Part shown: in pieces, positions 25,749 through 34,606 of the stretch
Position numbering within the stretch: the first letter of the stretch is position 1
Layout of the letters: every line of letters starts with the position of its first letter
Source: Glycomyces xiaoerkulensis
GTDB lineage: Bacteria > Actinomycetota > Actinomycetes > Mycobacteriales > Micromonosporaceae
Reading direction: 5' to 3'
Length of the DNA stretch: 64,000 nt
NCBI RefSeq assembly: GCF_002798405.1
Contig: NZ_PGGV01000037.1
Location: 124,001 to 188,000, forward strand
Position numbers and translations under genes: made by a program
Notes under the pieces: model-generated
The model's input: the letters and a program-made list of their open reading frames with translations, nothing else
What the model was told of the DNA's origin: nothing
Databases searched by the model: none

Positions 25749-25893
25749 GCTTCTCCATCGGGTTGCGACTGGGGGGTTTGCGGTGGACCGCCACTGGTAC
25801 CGCCCGGAGGCGACGGCGGCGCCACGGCCGGTGCCGTCCGGGCGCCGGCCGTGGCCCGTCGCCGCCGGTCACGCCGATCGGCGCCGGAGGCGG
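25749..25893. other. Spacer inside the biosynthetic operon
   Basis: This 145-bp gap between the second ACP and the FabF-like gene is the longest inside the operon. It contains inverted GC-rich stretches (GGCGCCGGAGG, and CACGGCCGG with CCGGCCGTG near 25835-25856) that could form a hairpin and tune downstream expression. No gene is seen. Confidence 0.4.
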
Positions 25894-26130
25894 TCAGGCG
25901 TGCTGCCGTTCGGCGGCCTCCTGCACGCGGTCGTAGAGGTCCTGGACGCTGACGAGGGAGTCGGTGACCTCCACGCCCTGCTTGCCGACTGTGTCCTCGA
26001 TCTTCATCATGAACTCGAAGACCCCGATCGAATCCACGCCGATCTCCTCCAGGTCGTCGGTCATCGCCAGCTCGCCGGCGGTCTTGGTGGTGAACTCCGC
26101 CAGCGCGTTCTTGAACTCTGATTCGGTCAT
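25894..26130 (-). CDS. Acyl carrier protein (second of the cluster)
   Basis: A 78-residue acidic carrier protein. The phosphopantetheine serine is Ser34 in EIGVDSIGVFEFM. The sequence is of the free-standing fatty-acid/type II kind. It lies between the ABC ATPase (18 bp upstream) and the FabF-like synthase, its likely partner. Confidence 0.88.
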   Translation of the reverse strand: MTESEFKNALAEFTTKTAGELAMTDDLEEIGVDSIGVFEFMMKIEDTVGKQGVEVTDSLVSVQDLYDRVQEAAERQHA

Positions 26131-26148
26131 GATCCGTTTCGATCCCTT

Positions 26149-26919
26149 CTAGAAACCCTTTTTCCTCAGCCACGCGAACAGGTCGTCCTCGCGTCGGCCC
26201 GCCTCGTCCTCGCTCCACGTCCCCAGCTCGCGGGTATCGACCAGCAGGCCGTCGCGGAGGTAGATCACCCGGTCGCCGCGGGCGGCGCACGCCGGGTCGT
26301 GGGTCACCATGACCACCGTGGTCCCCGCCCGGTGCACGTCCGTGAGCGCGTCCATCACCTCGGCCGACATGCTGCTGTTCAGCGCGCCGGTGGGTTCGTC
26401 GGCGAACAGGACGGACGGTTCGCAGGCCAGGGCCCGGCAGATCGAGGCCCGCTGCAACTGGCCGCCGGAGACCTGGGTGATGCCGTGCTGCTTGACGTGC
26501 GCGATGCCGAACCGCTCCAGGAGCGCGTCGACGCGGGCGATTGCGGCGTCCTTCTCCTTCGGGGCCGCCTTGAGGGCGGGCAGGAGGATGTTGTCCCGGA
26601 TGTTCAGGTTGTTCAGGAAGAACGCCTGCTGGAAGACGAAGCCCATCGTCGTCAGCCGGACGCGGCTCGCCTCCTTGTCGCTCAGGGAGGTCAGGTCCCG
26701 TCCTTCCAGGAGCACGCTCCCGCCGGTCGGGCGGTCCATGCCGCTGACGCTGTAGAGCAGCGTCGACTTCCCGGATCCGGACGCTCCCATCACGACCAGG
26801 AACTCGCCCTCCCTGACCGACAGGTCGATTCCGTTGAGGACCTGGGTCGGAGGGTCGGTGGAGTAGTACGTTTTGGTCAGGTCCCGGGATTCCAGGGTGA
26901 CGTGGTCTGCTTGTGTCAT
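26149..26919 (-). CDS. ABC transporter ATP-binding protein (MacB/LolD type)
   Basis: A 256-residue ATPase. Walker A is GASGSGKST at residues 45-53, the signature is VSGGQLQRAS, Walker B is VLFADEPTGALNS, and the switch His is in VMVTHDP. The FADEPTGAL form and the adjacent FtsX-type permease mark the MacB/LolCDE class, which moves substrates by a mechanical cycle. It starts 11 bp after the permease gene. It probably exports or protects against the cluster's product. Confidence 0.92.
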   Translation of the reverse strand: MTQADHVTLESRDLTKTYYSTDPPTQVLNGIDLSVREGEFLVVMGASGSGKSTLLYSVSGMDRPTGGSVLLEGRDLTSLSDKEASRVRLTTMGFVFQQAFFLNNLNIRDNILLPALKAAPKEKDAAIARVDALLERFGIAHVKQHGITQVSGGQLQRASICRALACEPSVLFADEPTGALNSSMSAEVMDALTDVHRAGTTVVMVTHDPACAARGDRVIYLRDGLLVDTRELGTWSEDEAGRREDDLFAWLRKKGF

Positions 26920-26930
26920 GAGTGCTCCAA

Positions 26931-29333
26931 TCAACCTCTGAGCCACGAGCTCTTGTCGGCGCCGCGAAGACCCGCGGTGAGGGTGACCGCGCCGAGGTAT
27001 CCGGCCGCGATCAGGATCAGCGGGTAGGCCGCATAGACGAGCAGCGGGTTCGGGATGAACGAGAGGTCCGCGATGCCGAGTCCCGCCAGTGAGATGAAGG
27101 CTCCGACCAGGGATTCTCCGGCCGTCGCCGCGAACACGACGCCGGCCAGCGTCCCGACGGCCACCGCGACGAGGGTCTTGAGCCTCACCTGGGTGATGAT
27201 CTCGCCGGTCGAGAAGCCGATGGCCGACATCGTGCCCATCTTCCTCCGTTCGCTCGTCAGGCGCAGTTTGAGGAACAGGCTGGTGATGAGCACCGCGACG
27301 CCGATTCCGAAGATGAGGGACAGGACGGCGGCGCTGAGGAAGGCGCCGGTCACGTAGGACAGTGTCTGCTGGACGTACTCCCGCATGGGGATCACGGCGG
27401 CGGCCGGGAAGCGCTCGCCGTAGTCGTCGGCGACGGCGGCGGCGTCGGTGCCGTCGACGGTGTCGGCGTAGATCACGTAGCCGGCCGCGTCGGTCGCCAC
27501 CTCCCCTTGCATCTTGGCGGTGTGCCCGCCGCTGGTCACGTCCTGGTAGACGCCGCTGACCACCACCGGGGTCGCCTCGCCCCCGAGACTGACGGTGATC
27601 TCCTCGCCGGTCGAGACCCCGTACTTGTCGGCGTTCAGGACCGACAGGGCGATCTGCCCGGATTCGGGCGGCTCGCCCCGCAGGTACTCGACCGTGTCGC
27701 CGGAGTAGTCGCCGACCTCGACGCGCAGGGTCTCCAGCCCTTCCTCCCCTTCGATCTCGTAGAGCAGGTTGGAGAAGGCCCGCACGTCGGTCAGGCGGTC
27801 GTCTTCCCGCATGTCCGAGAGCACTTCGGTGCGGAGCCGGTCGACGTGCTCCGAGAACTGCAGGTCGGCGCGGATGTCGCTCTCGGGTGCGCCCATGTAG
27901 GTGACGAACCGGGGGCTCTCGAAGGTGCTGAGCAGGTTCATCGGGAGGGTGATGAGGACGGCCACGAGGAAGAAGACGACGGGGATCAGGATCCACTGCC
28001 TGGCGTCGGCCCTGATGTCCAGCAGCGCCAGGCGGCCGTTGACGCTGCGGCCGCGGAACGAGGCGAGGCCGGAGCGCCGGACGCGCCGGGCCTGCCGCTT
28101 GGCGCGGCGCGCGGTCTGCCGGTCGCTGAGGGTGCTGCCGTGGACCATGGCGTTGACGACCTGGATCTTCCTGACCCGGCCGAGGACGCGGCGGCAGATG
28201 GCGATGACGAACAGGTAGACCAGCGCCAGCCCGATCACGGGCACCAGGACGGTCGCGGCGCCCACCGGCGCCTCGGCGTAGTTCACCTGGACGCCGCGGG
28301 TCAGCAGGTTCGTCGCCACCACGGCGAGGAGCCCGCCGACGATGCAGGCCAGGAGGGTCATCACGCTGTACTTCGCCAGGTACAGGCGGGCGATCGACTT
28401 GTCGGGAAGGCCGATGGCCTTCATGGCGCCGATCTCGCGGACCTCGTCCTCGAGCTTCCCGCGGATCACGAAGCGCGCGTTGAGCAGGGCGATGGCGATC
28501 AGGAGGAGGCTCAGGAACACCAGGGCCACCGCCACCAGGCCGTCGCTGAAGGCGTTGATGATGCGGATCATCTGGTAGGTGACCGCCTGGCCGTTCTTCG
28601 GCAGCGACTCGTCGGACTCGTACGCCCGCTGGAAGTCGGGTATCAGGGCCGCGTCGGTCAGCAGGTACTCGACGATGATCTCGGGGGCGCCGCCTCCGGA
28701 CCGCTCCAGTTCCTCGAAGTCGTCCTCGGAGATCAGGAACCGCGTGGCCGACGACAGCGACGAGGCCATCTGCGAGTCGCGCACGAACCCTTCGACGCGC
28801 AGGTCGAGGGTCCCCGAGTCGGTCTTGACCTGGAGTTCGTCGCCGGCCCGCAACTCGAACTGCTGCTTGTAGGCGACCGGGACGTAGACCTCCCCCCGGG
28901 AGGGTTCGGGGATCGCCCCGGACTCGTCGATCAGGAAGTCGAACTCCCGGTTCTGCGTGACGAACAGGTTGTCGATCAGGCTGTCGGCCAGATCGCCCGA
29001 CTCGTCGGTCTCCGGACGGTCCCAGGCGATGGCGGCACCGTCGAAGCCGAGCATCTCCTCGACCAGCCATGCGTCGATCTCCGGGTGCTCGGCGGCGAAC
29101 CGCTCCAGCGCGTCCGGGTCGTAGTCGCCCTTGTGCATCTGGAGGAAGTGCGGCGGCTGGGCCTCGTCGAAGAGCTGGTCGACCGATCCGATCAGGCGCT
29201 CCATCACCATGGCCCCGGTGGCCATCAGGAAGGCGCTGAGGACCAGGATCACGATGAGCGCGGTGTTGACGCCCTTGTTCTTGATCAGATCGTTGGAGGC
29301 GTATCGGAGATACAGGGACTCCCTCTTGTTCAC
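26931..29333 (-). CDS. FtsX/MacB-type ABC permease, duplicated
   Basis: An 800-residue permease. An N-terminal helix near residues 20-42 (TALIVILVLSAFLMATGAMV) precedes a large extracytoplasmic domain to about 245, then three helices to about 370. After a basic linker the pattern repeats: one helix near 455-475, an external domain to about 650, then three helices. This is two FtsX units in one chain. The GTG overlaps the previous stop (GTGA, 29330-29333) and has GGAG upstream. It pairs with the ATPase just downstream. The substrate is likely the cluster product, an inference from position. Confidence 0.88.
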   Translation of the reverse strand: MNKRESLYLRYASNDLIKNKGVNTALIVILVLSAFLMATGAMVMERLIGSVDQLFDEAQPPHFLQMHKGDYDPDALERFAAEHPEIDAWLVEEMLGFDGAAIAWDRPETDESGDLADSLIDNLFVTQNREFDFLIDESGAIPEPSRGEVYVPVAYKQQFELRAGDELQVKTDSGTLDLRVEGFVRDSQMASSLSSATRFLISEDDFEELERSGGGAPEIIVEYLLTDAALIPDFQRAYESDESLPKNGQAVTYQMIRIINAFSDGLVAVALVFLSLLLIAIALLNARFVIRGKLEDEVREIGAMKAIGLPDKSIARLYLAKYSVMTLLACIVGGLLAVVATNLLTRGVQVNYAEAPVGAATVLVPVIGLALVYLFVIAICRRVLGRVRKIQVVNAMVHGSTLSDRQTARRAKRQARRVRRSGLASFRGRSVNGRLALLDIRADARQWILIPVVFFLVAVLITLPMNLLSTFESPRFVTYMGAPESDIRADLQFSEHVDRLRTEVLSDMREDDRLTDVRAFSNLLYEIEGEEGLETLRVEVGDYSGDTVEYLRGEPPESGQIALSVLNADKYGVSTGEEITVSLGGEATPVVVSGVYQDVTSGGHTAKMQGEVATDAAGYVIYADTVDGTDAAAVADDYGERFPAAAVIPMREYVQQTLSYVTGAFLSAAVLSLIFGIGVAVLITSLFLKLRLTSERRKMGTMSAIGFSTGEIITQVRLKTLVAVAVGTLAGVVFAATAGESLVGAFISLAGLGIADLSFIPNPLLVYAAYPLILIAAGYLGAVTLTAGLRGADKSSWLRG

Positions 29334-29818
29334 TCGAAGCTCCAAACTCCCGGTATCTGCGTGGACATCCACGTCAGGACGACGTGGTAGACCACGTCGA
29401 GAACGATGTTGCCGACCTCGACCCAGTCGGTCTTACCGCCGGCCCTCCGCTTCCGCAGCACCTCCTGGGTGTGGGTCCACAGTCCGCTGATGCCGTAGAT
29501 GTACAGCGTCACCAGCACCCCGACCCAGAAGTTGCCCTGGAACCAGATCGCCAGGACGCCCATCACGCCCAGGCCCAGTTGGGAGAACCCGTACTTGACC
29601 TGGAAGGGTCCGCTCGGCCAGCCCAGTTTCTCGGCGGTCTTCTCCGGTTGGAGGACGTTGATGATGAACCCGCCGACCGCGATGATCCCGTGGCTCACCG
29701 CGAACTGGTGCAGCAGGAAGGTCTTCATCACCTGCGCGTAATCGGCCGAGAATCCTTGCACGGCGAGCTGCACGACCGCGGTCAGCAGCCCTATGCCGAT
29801 GATTACGACAATCCACAT
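29330..29818 (-). CDS. Small multi-span membrane protein of the biosynthetic operon
   Basis: A 162-residue membrane protein with four to five hydrophobic segments (IVVIIGIGLLTAVVQLAV first, then near 40-60, 78-98, 100-118 and 135-150). It resembles DUF6790-type proteins, an assignment I hold loosely. The ATG lies 5 bp after the MFS stop, with its ribosome-binding site in the MFS codons. The stop overlaps the permease start. Coupling to both transporters suggests an export or immunity role. Confidence 0.7.
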   Translation of the reverse strand: MWIVVIIGIGLLTAVVQLAVQGFSADYAQVMKTFLLHQFAVSHGIIAVGGFIINVLQPEKTAEKLGWPSGPFQVKYGFSQLGLGVMGVLAIWFQGNFWVGVLVTLYIYGISGLWTHTQEVLRKRRAGGKTDWVEVGNIVLDVVYHVVLTWMSTQIPGVWSFE

Positions 29819-29823
29819 CGTAT

Positions 29824-31194
29824 TTACCTCTTTGTTTCCACGGTTTGCTGTAGCAAGTTGTCCCCAATGCGTTTGACGCTCTTGACCCGCGGTATCGCCA
29901 CGGCGGTTCCGATGAGCATCACGCCGACGATCATCAGCATCAGCCCGATCCCGCGCGAGGGGCCGACGTCGATCAGCAGCCCGAGGCTCCCGGCCAGCGC
30001 ACCGTCCGGTGTGAGCAGCGGGTTGAAGACGGCGTCGGCCAGGACGCCGGAGACGGCGTAGGCGATGATGTAGCCCAATTGCGAGATCAGCCCCATCAGG
30101 CCCCAGACCTTGCCCTGGGTCTCATTGGGAATCGAATGCCGGGCCAGCACCTCGACGCTCGTGTTCAGCGGCGGAAGCGTCATGAAGAAGACGAAGGCGA
30201 GCACCCCGATGACCAGCACGTTCACCGTGGCGCCCATCAGGAGCACCACGACGCCGCCGACGGTCAGGCCGGCCGCGATGTAGGTGAGATGCCGATTGCC
30301 CATGTTGAATATGCCGATGGCCAGGCTCGACACGACCATGCCGACCGCCGCGACCGAGCGGACCACCCCCGAGACCGCCTCGTTCGACAGGTCGAGCAGC
30401 AAGGGGGTCAGGAGCGTCTGGAGGAACCCCATGCAGAAGGTCACGAGGGTCACCAGCAGCATCAGCATGGTGATGCCCCGGTTCCGCCGCAGGAACGCCA
30501 CGCCGAAGCGGAAGTCGGCCCAGAATCCGCGTTCGGAGGCCGTCTTCTCGGTGTTGAGCGTGCGCCACACCATCGCCATGCACAGCGTGGTCACCGCCAG
30601 CGTGCCGATGTCGATCGCCAGGATGAGCGCGATCCCCGACCAGGCCATGAGTACGCCCGCGATGGCGGGCGACACCAGGTACTGGGAGGCGGTGGCGAAC
30701 TGCACCAGTCCGCCGGCCCGCGCGTACTGCTCGGGCGTGAGGAGGTCGGTGACGGTGGCCCGGTAGGCGGGGTCCATGACGGAGGTGAACACCGAACTGA
30801 CCGCGACGCACCCGTAGACGACGAACACGCCTCCGAAGCCGCTGTGGATCGCCAGCAGCAGCGCCACGAGGCCGACCGCCGAGAACGCGTCGCCCAGGAT
30901 CATCAGCAGCCGGCGGTCGAACCGGTCGGCCAGGACCCCTCCCAGCGGTGCCAGCAGCACCGCCGGCAGGAACGCGGCCATGGTGACCATCGCGACCGCG
31001 GTGCTGCGCCCGGTCAACTGGTAGACGTGCACGGCCAGGCCGAACGCGGTCAGCCCGTTGCCGAGGCGCGCGACCAGTTGCGCCGCCCAGATGACCATGA
31101 AGCCCCGGAAGTTGCGCGCCACCTCCGCCTCGGTCCGCGCCCCTTCCGGGGGACGCTCCGACGAGATCACCTGGCTCATCCGGCGGCCCGCCAC
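29824..31194 (-). CDS. MFS exporter
   Basis: A 456-residue major facilitator of the EntS-like group often found in peptide and siderophore clusters. It has twelve hydrophobic segments, with the loop 2-3 motif GGVLADRFDRRLL. A polar 25-residue N-terminus precedes FMVIWAAQLVARLGNGL. The GTG at 31194 has GAGGA upstream. It lies 10 bp after the thioesterase. It probably pumps out the product in addition to the ABC system. Confidence 0.9.
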   Translation of the reverse strand: MAGRRMSQVISSERPPEGARTEAEVARNFRGFMVIWAAQLVARLGNGLTAFGLAVHVYQLTGRSTAVAMVTMAAFLPAVLLAPLGGVLADRFDRRLLMILGDAFSAVGLVALLLAIHSGFGGVFVVYGCVAVSSVFTSVMDPAYRATVTDLLTPEQYARAGGLVQFATASQYLVSPAIAGVLMAWSGIALILAIDIGTLAVTTLCMAMVWRTLNTEKTASERGFWADFRFGVAFLRRNRGITMLMLLVTLVTFCMGFLQTLLTPLLLDLSNEAVSGVVRSVAAVGMVVSSLAIGIFNMGNRHLTYIAAGLTVGGVVVLLMGATVNVLVIGVLAFVFFMTLPPLNTSVEVLARHSIPNETQGKVWGLMGLISQLGYIIAYAVSGVLADAVFNPLLTPDGALAGSLGLLIDVGPSRGIGLMLMIVGVMLIGTAVAIPRVKSVKRIGDNLLQQTVETKR

Positions 31195-31204
31195 ATGCTC
31201 GTCC

Positions 31205-31954
31205 TCACGCGGGGACCTCGTTCAGGTCGTTGATGATGCGGTCCACCGGCTCGATAGCGCTGAGCACGAACATGTGCTCCTCCCGCTCCAGGACGTGGGT
31301 CCGGATCGGCGGCCCGATGTAGTCCTGCCACGCTTCGGGGGCGCCGTCGGCGGTGTGGGGGTCGCGGCCGCCCAGGATCAGGCGGGTGCGGACGTCGAGC
31401 CTGGTCGGCGGCAGGCGCCGGGCCTCCTCCAGGACGTGGTAGTCGGCGCGGAAGGCCGGCAGGAACAGGTCCACCAGGGACCGGTCGCTCACCATCTCCT
31501 CCGAGATCGCCCCGAACGCCGACAGGCGCCCCAGCAGGTCCGGTTCGGGCAGCGTCGCGTACCCGACGACCGGGAGGTGCCGCGGCGCGTTCGAGGCGGA
31601 CAGCACCAGGTCCGGCGGCCGCCGCGATTCGAAGTCCGGCCGCGCGCCCATCGCCAGCAGCACGTGGTAGGCCACGACGCCGCCCATGCTGTGCCCGAAG
31701 AACACCGCGCCGGGTTTGAGGACGTCGCGGAGGCCTTCCAGGTAGCAGTCGACGAGCGGGCCGAGCCGGCGCAGCGGCGGCCGGGTGGACGGCCCGTGCC
31801 CGGGAGGGTTCACCGTCCACACGTCCCAGTCCCCGCTCAACCGCTTGACCAGGTGGTTGAAGGACGCTCCGAAGCCGCCCAGGAACGGGAACATCACGAT
31901 CTGGCGGCCGGTCTCGGAGGGGCGGAGGTTCCAGAGGAGGTCGGAGGCGCTCAA
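31205..31954 (-). CDS. Type II thioesterase
   Basis: A 249-residue alpha/beta hydrolase of the GrsT/TEII family that clears misprimed or stalled carrier proteins, and may release product. The nucleophile is in FFGHSMGG, the acid in LGGRDPHT and the base in EREEHMFVL. The TTG start at 31954 has GGGAGG 7 nt upstream and overlaps the stop of the membrane gene (TTGA, 31951-31954). The megasynthase has no TE domain, so this is the only hydrolase of that type in the cluster. Confidence 0.9.
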   Translation of the reverse strand: MSASDLLWNLRPSETGRQIVMFPFLGGFGASFNHLVKRLSGDWDVWTVNPPGHGPSTRPPLRRLGPLVDCYLEGLRDVLKPGAVFFGHSMGGVVAYHVLLAMGARPDFESRRPPDLVLSASNAPRHLPVVGYATLPEPDLLGRLSAFGAISEEMVSDRSLVDLFLPAFRADYHVLEEARRLPPTRLDVRTRLILGGRDPHTADGAPEAWQDYIGPPIRTHVLEREEHMFVLSAIEPVDRIINDLNEVPA

Positions 31955-32952
31955 CTCGTCGCCTCCCGGCCGGCCCCGACCGGTTCCGCCTCGCTCCGGG
32001 TCTCGGAGCGGCCCTCCCGGCTCCTGTCCCCGGATCCGGGGAACACGGCGCCCATGCGGACGGTGTACTCGCGTTCCAGGTAGCCGGGGAAGGCGAACGG
32101 CGGGTCCAGCTCGCCGCCGCCGGCCTGGCGCTTGAGCACCAGGTACAGGGCCGCGACCAGGACCGCGAAGAGCGTCAACTGCACGAACTGCGTGGGGATC
32201 GCGAAGTAGTAGAGCTGCATGGCGCTGCCGGAGGCGGAGGCCCAGAACGGCAGCAGGAAGAACAGCACGTTGCCCTTCATCCTGCTCAGCAGGAAGCTCA
32301 TGCCGATGCACAGGACGCAGAGCTGCGCGGCGTACAGCGGCCAGGCGATGGCCAGCTCGAAGGAGGCGAAGACGTTTCCGGGCGCCACGAAGACGGCGAT
32401 GCCCAGGCCGGTCAGGACGCCGGAGGAGACGTGCTTGCCGGTGAGGCGGTGCATGAACGGCAGGAAGAAGCCGAACCACCCGATCGCGATCGCCACCATC
32501 CCGACTTCCATGTAGAACAGTTCCAGGAAGGTCAGCACCATCTGGACCGGGCTCTGCGGTTCGGGCGGCACGTCGATGCCGAACAGGATGCACAGGTACC
32601 GGATGGCGAAGATGTACCCGAACATGAGCGCGAGCAGGGCCGGAATCCACAGCAGGTCCTTCTTGCGCGGGACCAGGGAGCGGCCGAAGTTCGCCAGGCC
32701 GCGCCACCGGTCGTAGAGGAAGAGGACCAGCAGCGCCGCGATCGCCGGACTGTGGAGGATGACGACCACGACGGGGTTCCTCAGGCCCAGCTCGCCGAGG
32801 GTGTCCACGGCGAAGTCGTAGGCCAGCAGGTAGAACAGGGTCAGCGCCCAGACCGAGCCGATGGTCAGGATCAGGTACAGGACGAGGTACTTGGCGTACG
32901 GCTTGGCCGCCCGCCTGGTCGAGGGGGAGGATTCAGACACGGGTTCGGTCAT
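31951..32952 (-). CDS. CPBP-like membrane protein with degenerate active site
   Basis: A 333-residue membrane protein with about eight helices. The segment MEVGMVAIAIGWFGFFLPFM followed by a helix ending VFVAPGN resembles the CPBP (CAAX protease / bacteriocin-processing) core, but the EExxxR acids are absent (IAIGWFG) and the second-motif His is not present. It is probably a non-proteolytic member or another fold. The ATG at 32952 has GGAAAG just upstream. It lies 13 bp after the aminotransferase and overlaps the thioesterase start. It may give immunity or hold the synthase at the membrane. Confidence 0.7.
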   Translation of the reverse strand: MTEPVSESSPSTRRAAKPYAKYLVLYLILTIGSVWALTLFYLLAYDFAVDTLGELGLRNPVVVVILHSPAIAALLVLFLYDRWRGLANFGRSLVPRKKDLLWIPALLALMFGYIFAIRYLCILFGIDVPPEPQSPVQMVLTFLELFYMEVGMVAIAIGWFGFFLPFMHRLTGKHVSSGVLTGLGIAVFVAPGNVFASFELAIAWPLYAAQLCVLCIGMSFLLSRMKGNVLFFLLPFWASASGSAMQLYYFAIPTQFVQLTLFAVLVAALYLVLKRQAGGGELDPPFAFPGYLEREYTVRMGAVFPGSGDRSREGRSETRSEAEPVGAGREATS

Positions 32953-32965
32953 CTCTTTCCGGGGG

Positions 32966-34294
32966 TCAGAAGATCTCATCGATGGACTGCTTGGCTTCGC
33001 CGAGCGCTTTCTCGGCGCGGACTTGGAAGAACTCCAGATCGTCGTCCGACAACTGGGCGTTGGGGTAGATGCGGGACACGCTCGACACGAGCACGCCGTG
33101 CCGCTGCAGCGCGGTGGCGACCATGATGTCCTTGCCCATGAGCTCGAAGTCGTACTGGCCGGGGTGCTCCAGCGGCTGCGGGCAGCAGTGGAAGGAGGCC
33201 ACTCCCGGGGGCCCCTGGACGATGAGGGGCAGGCCGACGGCCTCGGCCGCCGCCACCAGGATCGATTGCAGCTCCGAGGCCCGGTCGTGCATGCGGTGCA
33301 GCACGGCCTCGTCGTTGCGGGACAGGATCTCGAAGGTCGCCTTCACCGCGGCGCTGCCGAGGGGGTAGCCGTTGTAGGTCCCGGCGTGGATGACCTTCTT
33401 GCCTTCGAGCAGCCTCATGATCTCGCGCTTGCCGGCCAGCGCCGAGACCGGTACTCCGCCGCCGCCGATCGCCTTGCCGAAGGTGGTCAGGTCCGGTGTG
33501 ACCCCCAGTTGGCGCTGGGCGCCGCCGACGCCCATGCGCACGCCGGTGATCATCTCGTCGAAGATCAGCACCACACCGTGCTCGGTGCACAGCGACCGCA
33601 GCTTCTCCAGGAAGCCGGGGGCGGGGTCGATCGAGCCTCCGTTGACGCACACCGGTTCGGTGACCGCGCAGGCCAGCTCCTCGGCGTGTTCGCGGAAGAA
33701 GGCCTCCAGGCGCTCGGTGTCGTTCCAGGGCAGCATGTACGACTGGTCGGCCATCACGTTGTCGGCGCGGCCGTCGGTTCCCTTGTAGTCGCCCTTGAAG
33801 TCGACCGGGACCGGGTTCGCCGGGTCGGCGACCCGGCCGCCCATGATGTTGTCGGCGTTGCCGTGGTAGTGGTTCTCGAACCGGAGGAAGCGGTTCCGTC
33901 CGGTGTAGGCCCGCGCCAGTCGCAGCGCCGCCTGCAGGATCTCGGTGCCGGACAGTCCGAACCGGATCATCTCGGCCGAGGGGATGTGGGTCCGCATCAG
34001 TTCGAGCGGGTCGGCGTCGAAGTCGCAGTGGCTGACGCAGAGGACCCGCATGGCGCTCTGGAGCGCCTCGAGGTACTCCTCGTGTCCGTGCCCGAGGATC
34101 ATGGCCCCGAAGCGGGCGTACAGGTCGAGGTACTCGTTGCCGTCCATGTCGAACAGGCGGCTGCGTCGGCCGTCCACGAAGTGGAGGGGGACCTCCTCCC
34201 ACGGCATGTTGAAGTTGTAGTGGACGCCACCGGGGAGGACCTGTTTGAGTCGCTCGTGGTAGCGGAGGTTCGCGGACTGCTGGGGTGGGGTCAC
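32966..34294 (-). CDS. Class III PLP aminotransferase, glutamate-1-semialdehyde type
   Basis: A 442-residue PLP enzyme. The Schiff-base lysine is Lys274 in TFGKAIGGG, the pyridine-binding Asp is in LIFDEMITG (Asp246), and YHGN and LSGTE are family motifs. GSA-type aminotransferases occur as AMT domains in mycosubtilin, iturin and microcystin synthases, where they turn a beta-keto thioester into a beta-amino one. Here the enzyme is free-standing, next to an ACP and a KS. It is unlikely to be HemL because it lies inside the operon. GTG start behind GGAGGAG. Confidence 0.9.
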   Translation of the reverse strand: MTPPQQSANLRYHERLKQVLPGGVHYNFNMPWEEVPLHFVDGRRSRLFDMDGNEYLDLYARFGAMILGHGHEEYLEALQSAMRVLCVSHCDFDADPLELMRTHIPSAEMIRFGLSGTEILQAALRLARAYTGRNRFLRFENHYHGNADNIMGGRVADPANPVPVDFKGDYKGTDGRADNVMADQSYMLPWNDTERLEAFFREHAEELACAVTEPVCVNGGSIDPAPGFLEKLRSLCTEHGVVLIFDEMITGVRMGVGGAQRQLGVTPDLTTFGKAIGGGGVPVSALAGKREIMRLLEGKKVIHAGTYNGYPLGSAAVKATFEILSRNDEAVLHRMHDRASELQSILVAAAEAVGLPLIVQGPPGVASFHCCPQPLEHPGQYDFELMGKDIMVATALQRHGVLVSSVSRIYPNAQLSDDDLEFFQVRAEKALGEAKQSIDEIF

Positions 34295-34355
34295 GGTGCT
34301 CCTCCTCAACGCGGGTGGTCGGGGTGCGGTCGGCGGGGCCGGGCGGCCGGGCGGA

Positions 34356-34595
34356 TCATTCGTGCTCCTCGGCGAGGTAGGTGCTGATGTCGTCGACGGT
34401 CTTGAATTCGAAGAGCGCGACCGGGTTGATGTCGATGTCGAGCTCCTTGCGCAGGCGGTTGATGATCTTCAGCGCCTGGACCGAGGACACCCCGAGCCGC
34501 ATGAAGCTGGCCCGGTCGTCGATCTCCCCCGGGGCGATCGAGAGCTCCTCGGCGATCTCCTTGGTGAGCACGGCGGTGATGTGGTCCTTGTCCAC
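34356..34595 (-). CDS. Acyl carrier protein (first of the cluster)
   Basis: A 79-residue carrier protein with the attachment motif LGVSSVQALKI (Ser38, with Ser in place of the usual preceding Asp). The GTG start has AAAGGAG upstream. It lies 11 bp after the stand-alone KS and before the aminotransferase, so it likely carries the chain on which both act. Confidence 0.88.
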   Translation of the reverse strand: MDKDHITAVLTKEIAEELSIAPGEIDDRASFMRLGVSSVQALKIINRLRKELDIDINPVALFEFKTVDDISTYLAEEHE

Positions 34596-34606
34596 GGGTT
34601 CTCCTT

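Noticed and set aside
32966-34294. Housekeeping glutamate-1-semialdehyde aminotransferase (hemL)
   Set aside because: It lies inside the biosynthetic operon between a free ACP and a membrane gene, with no other heme gene nearby; a pathway role fits better, although the family alone cannot exclude hemL.
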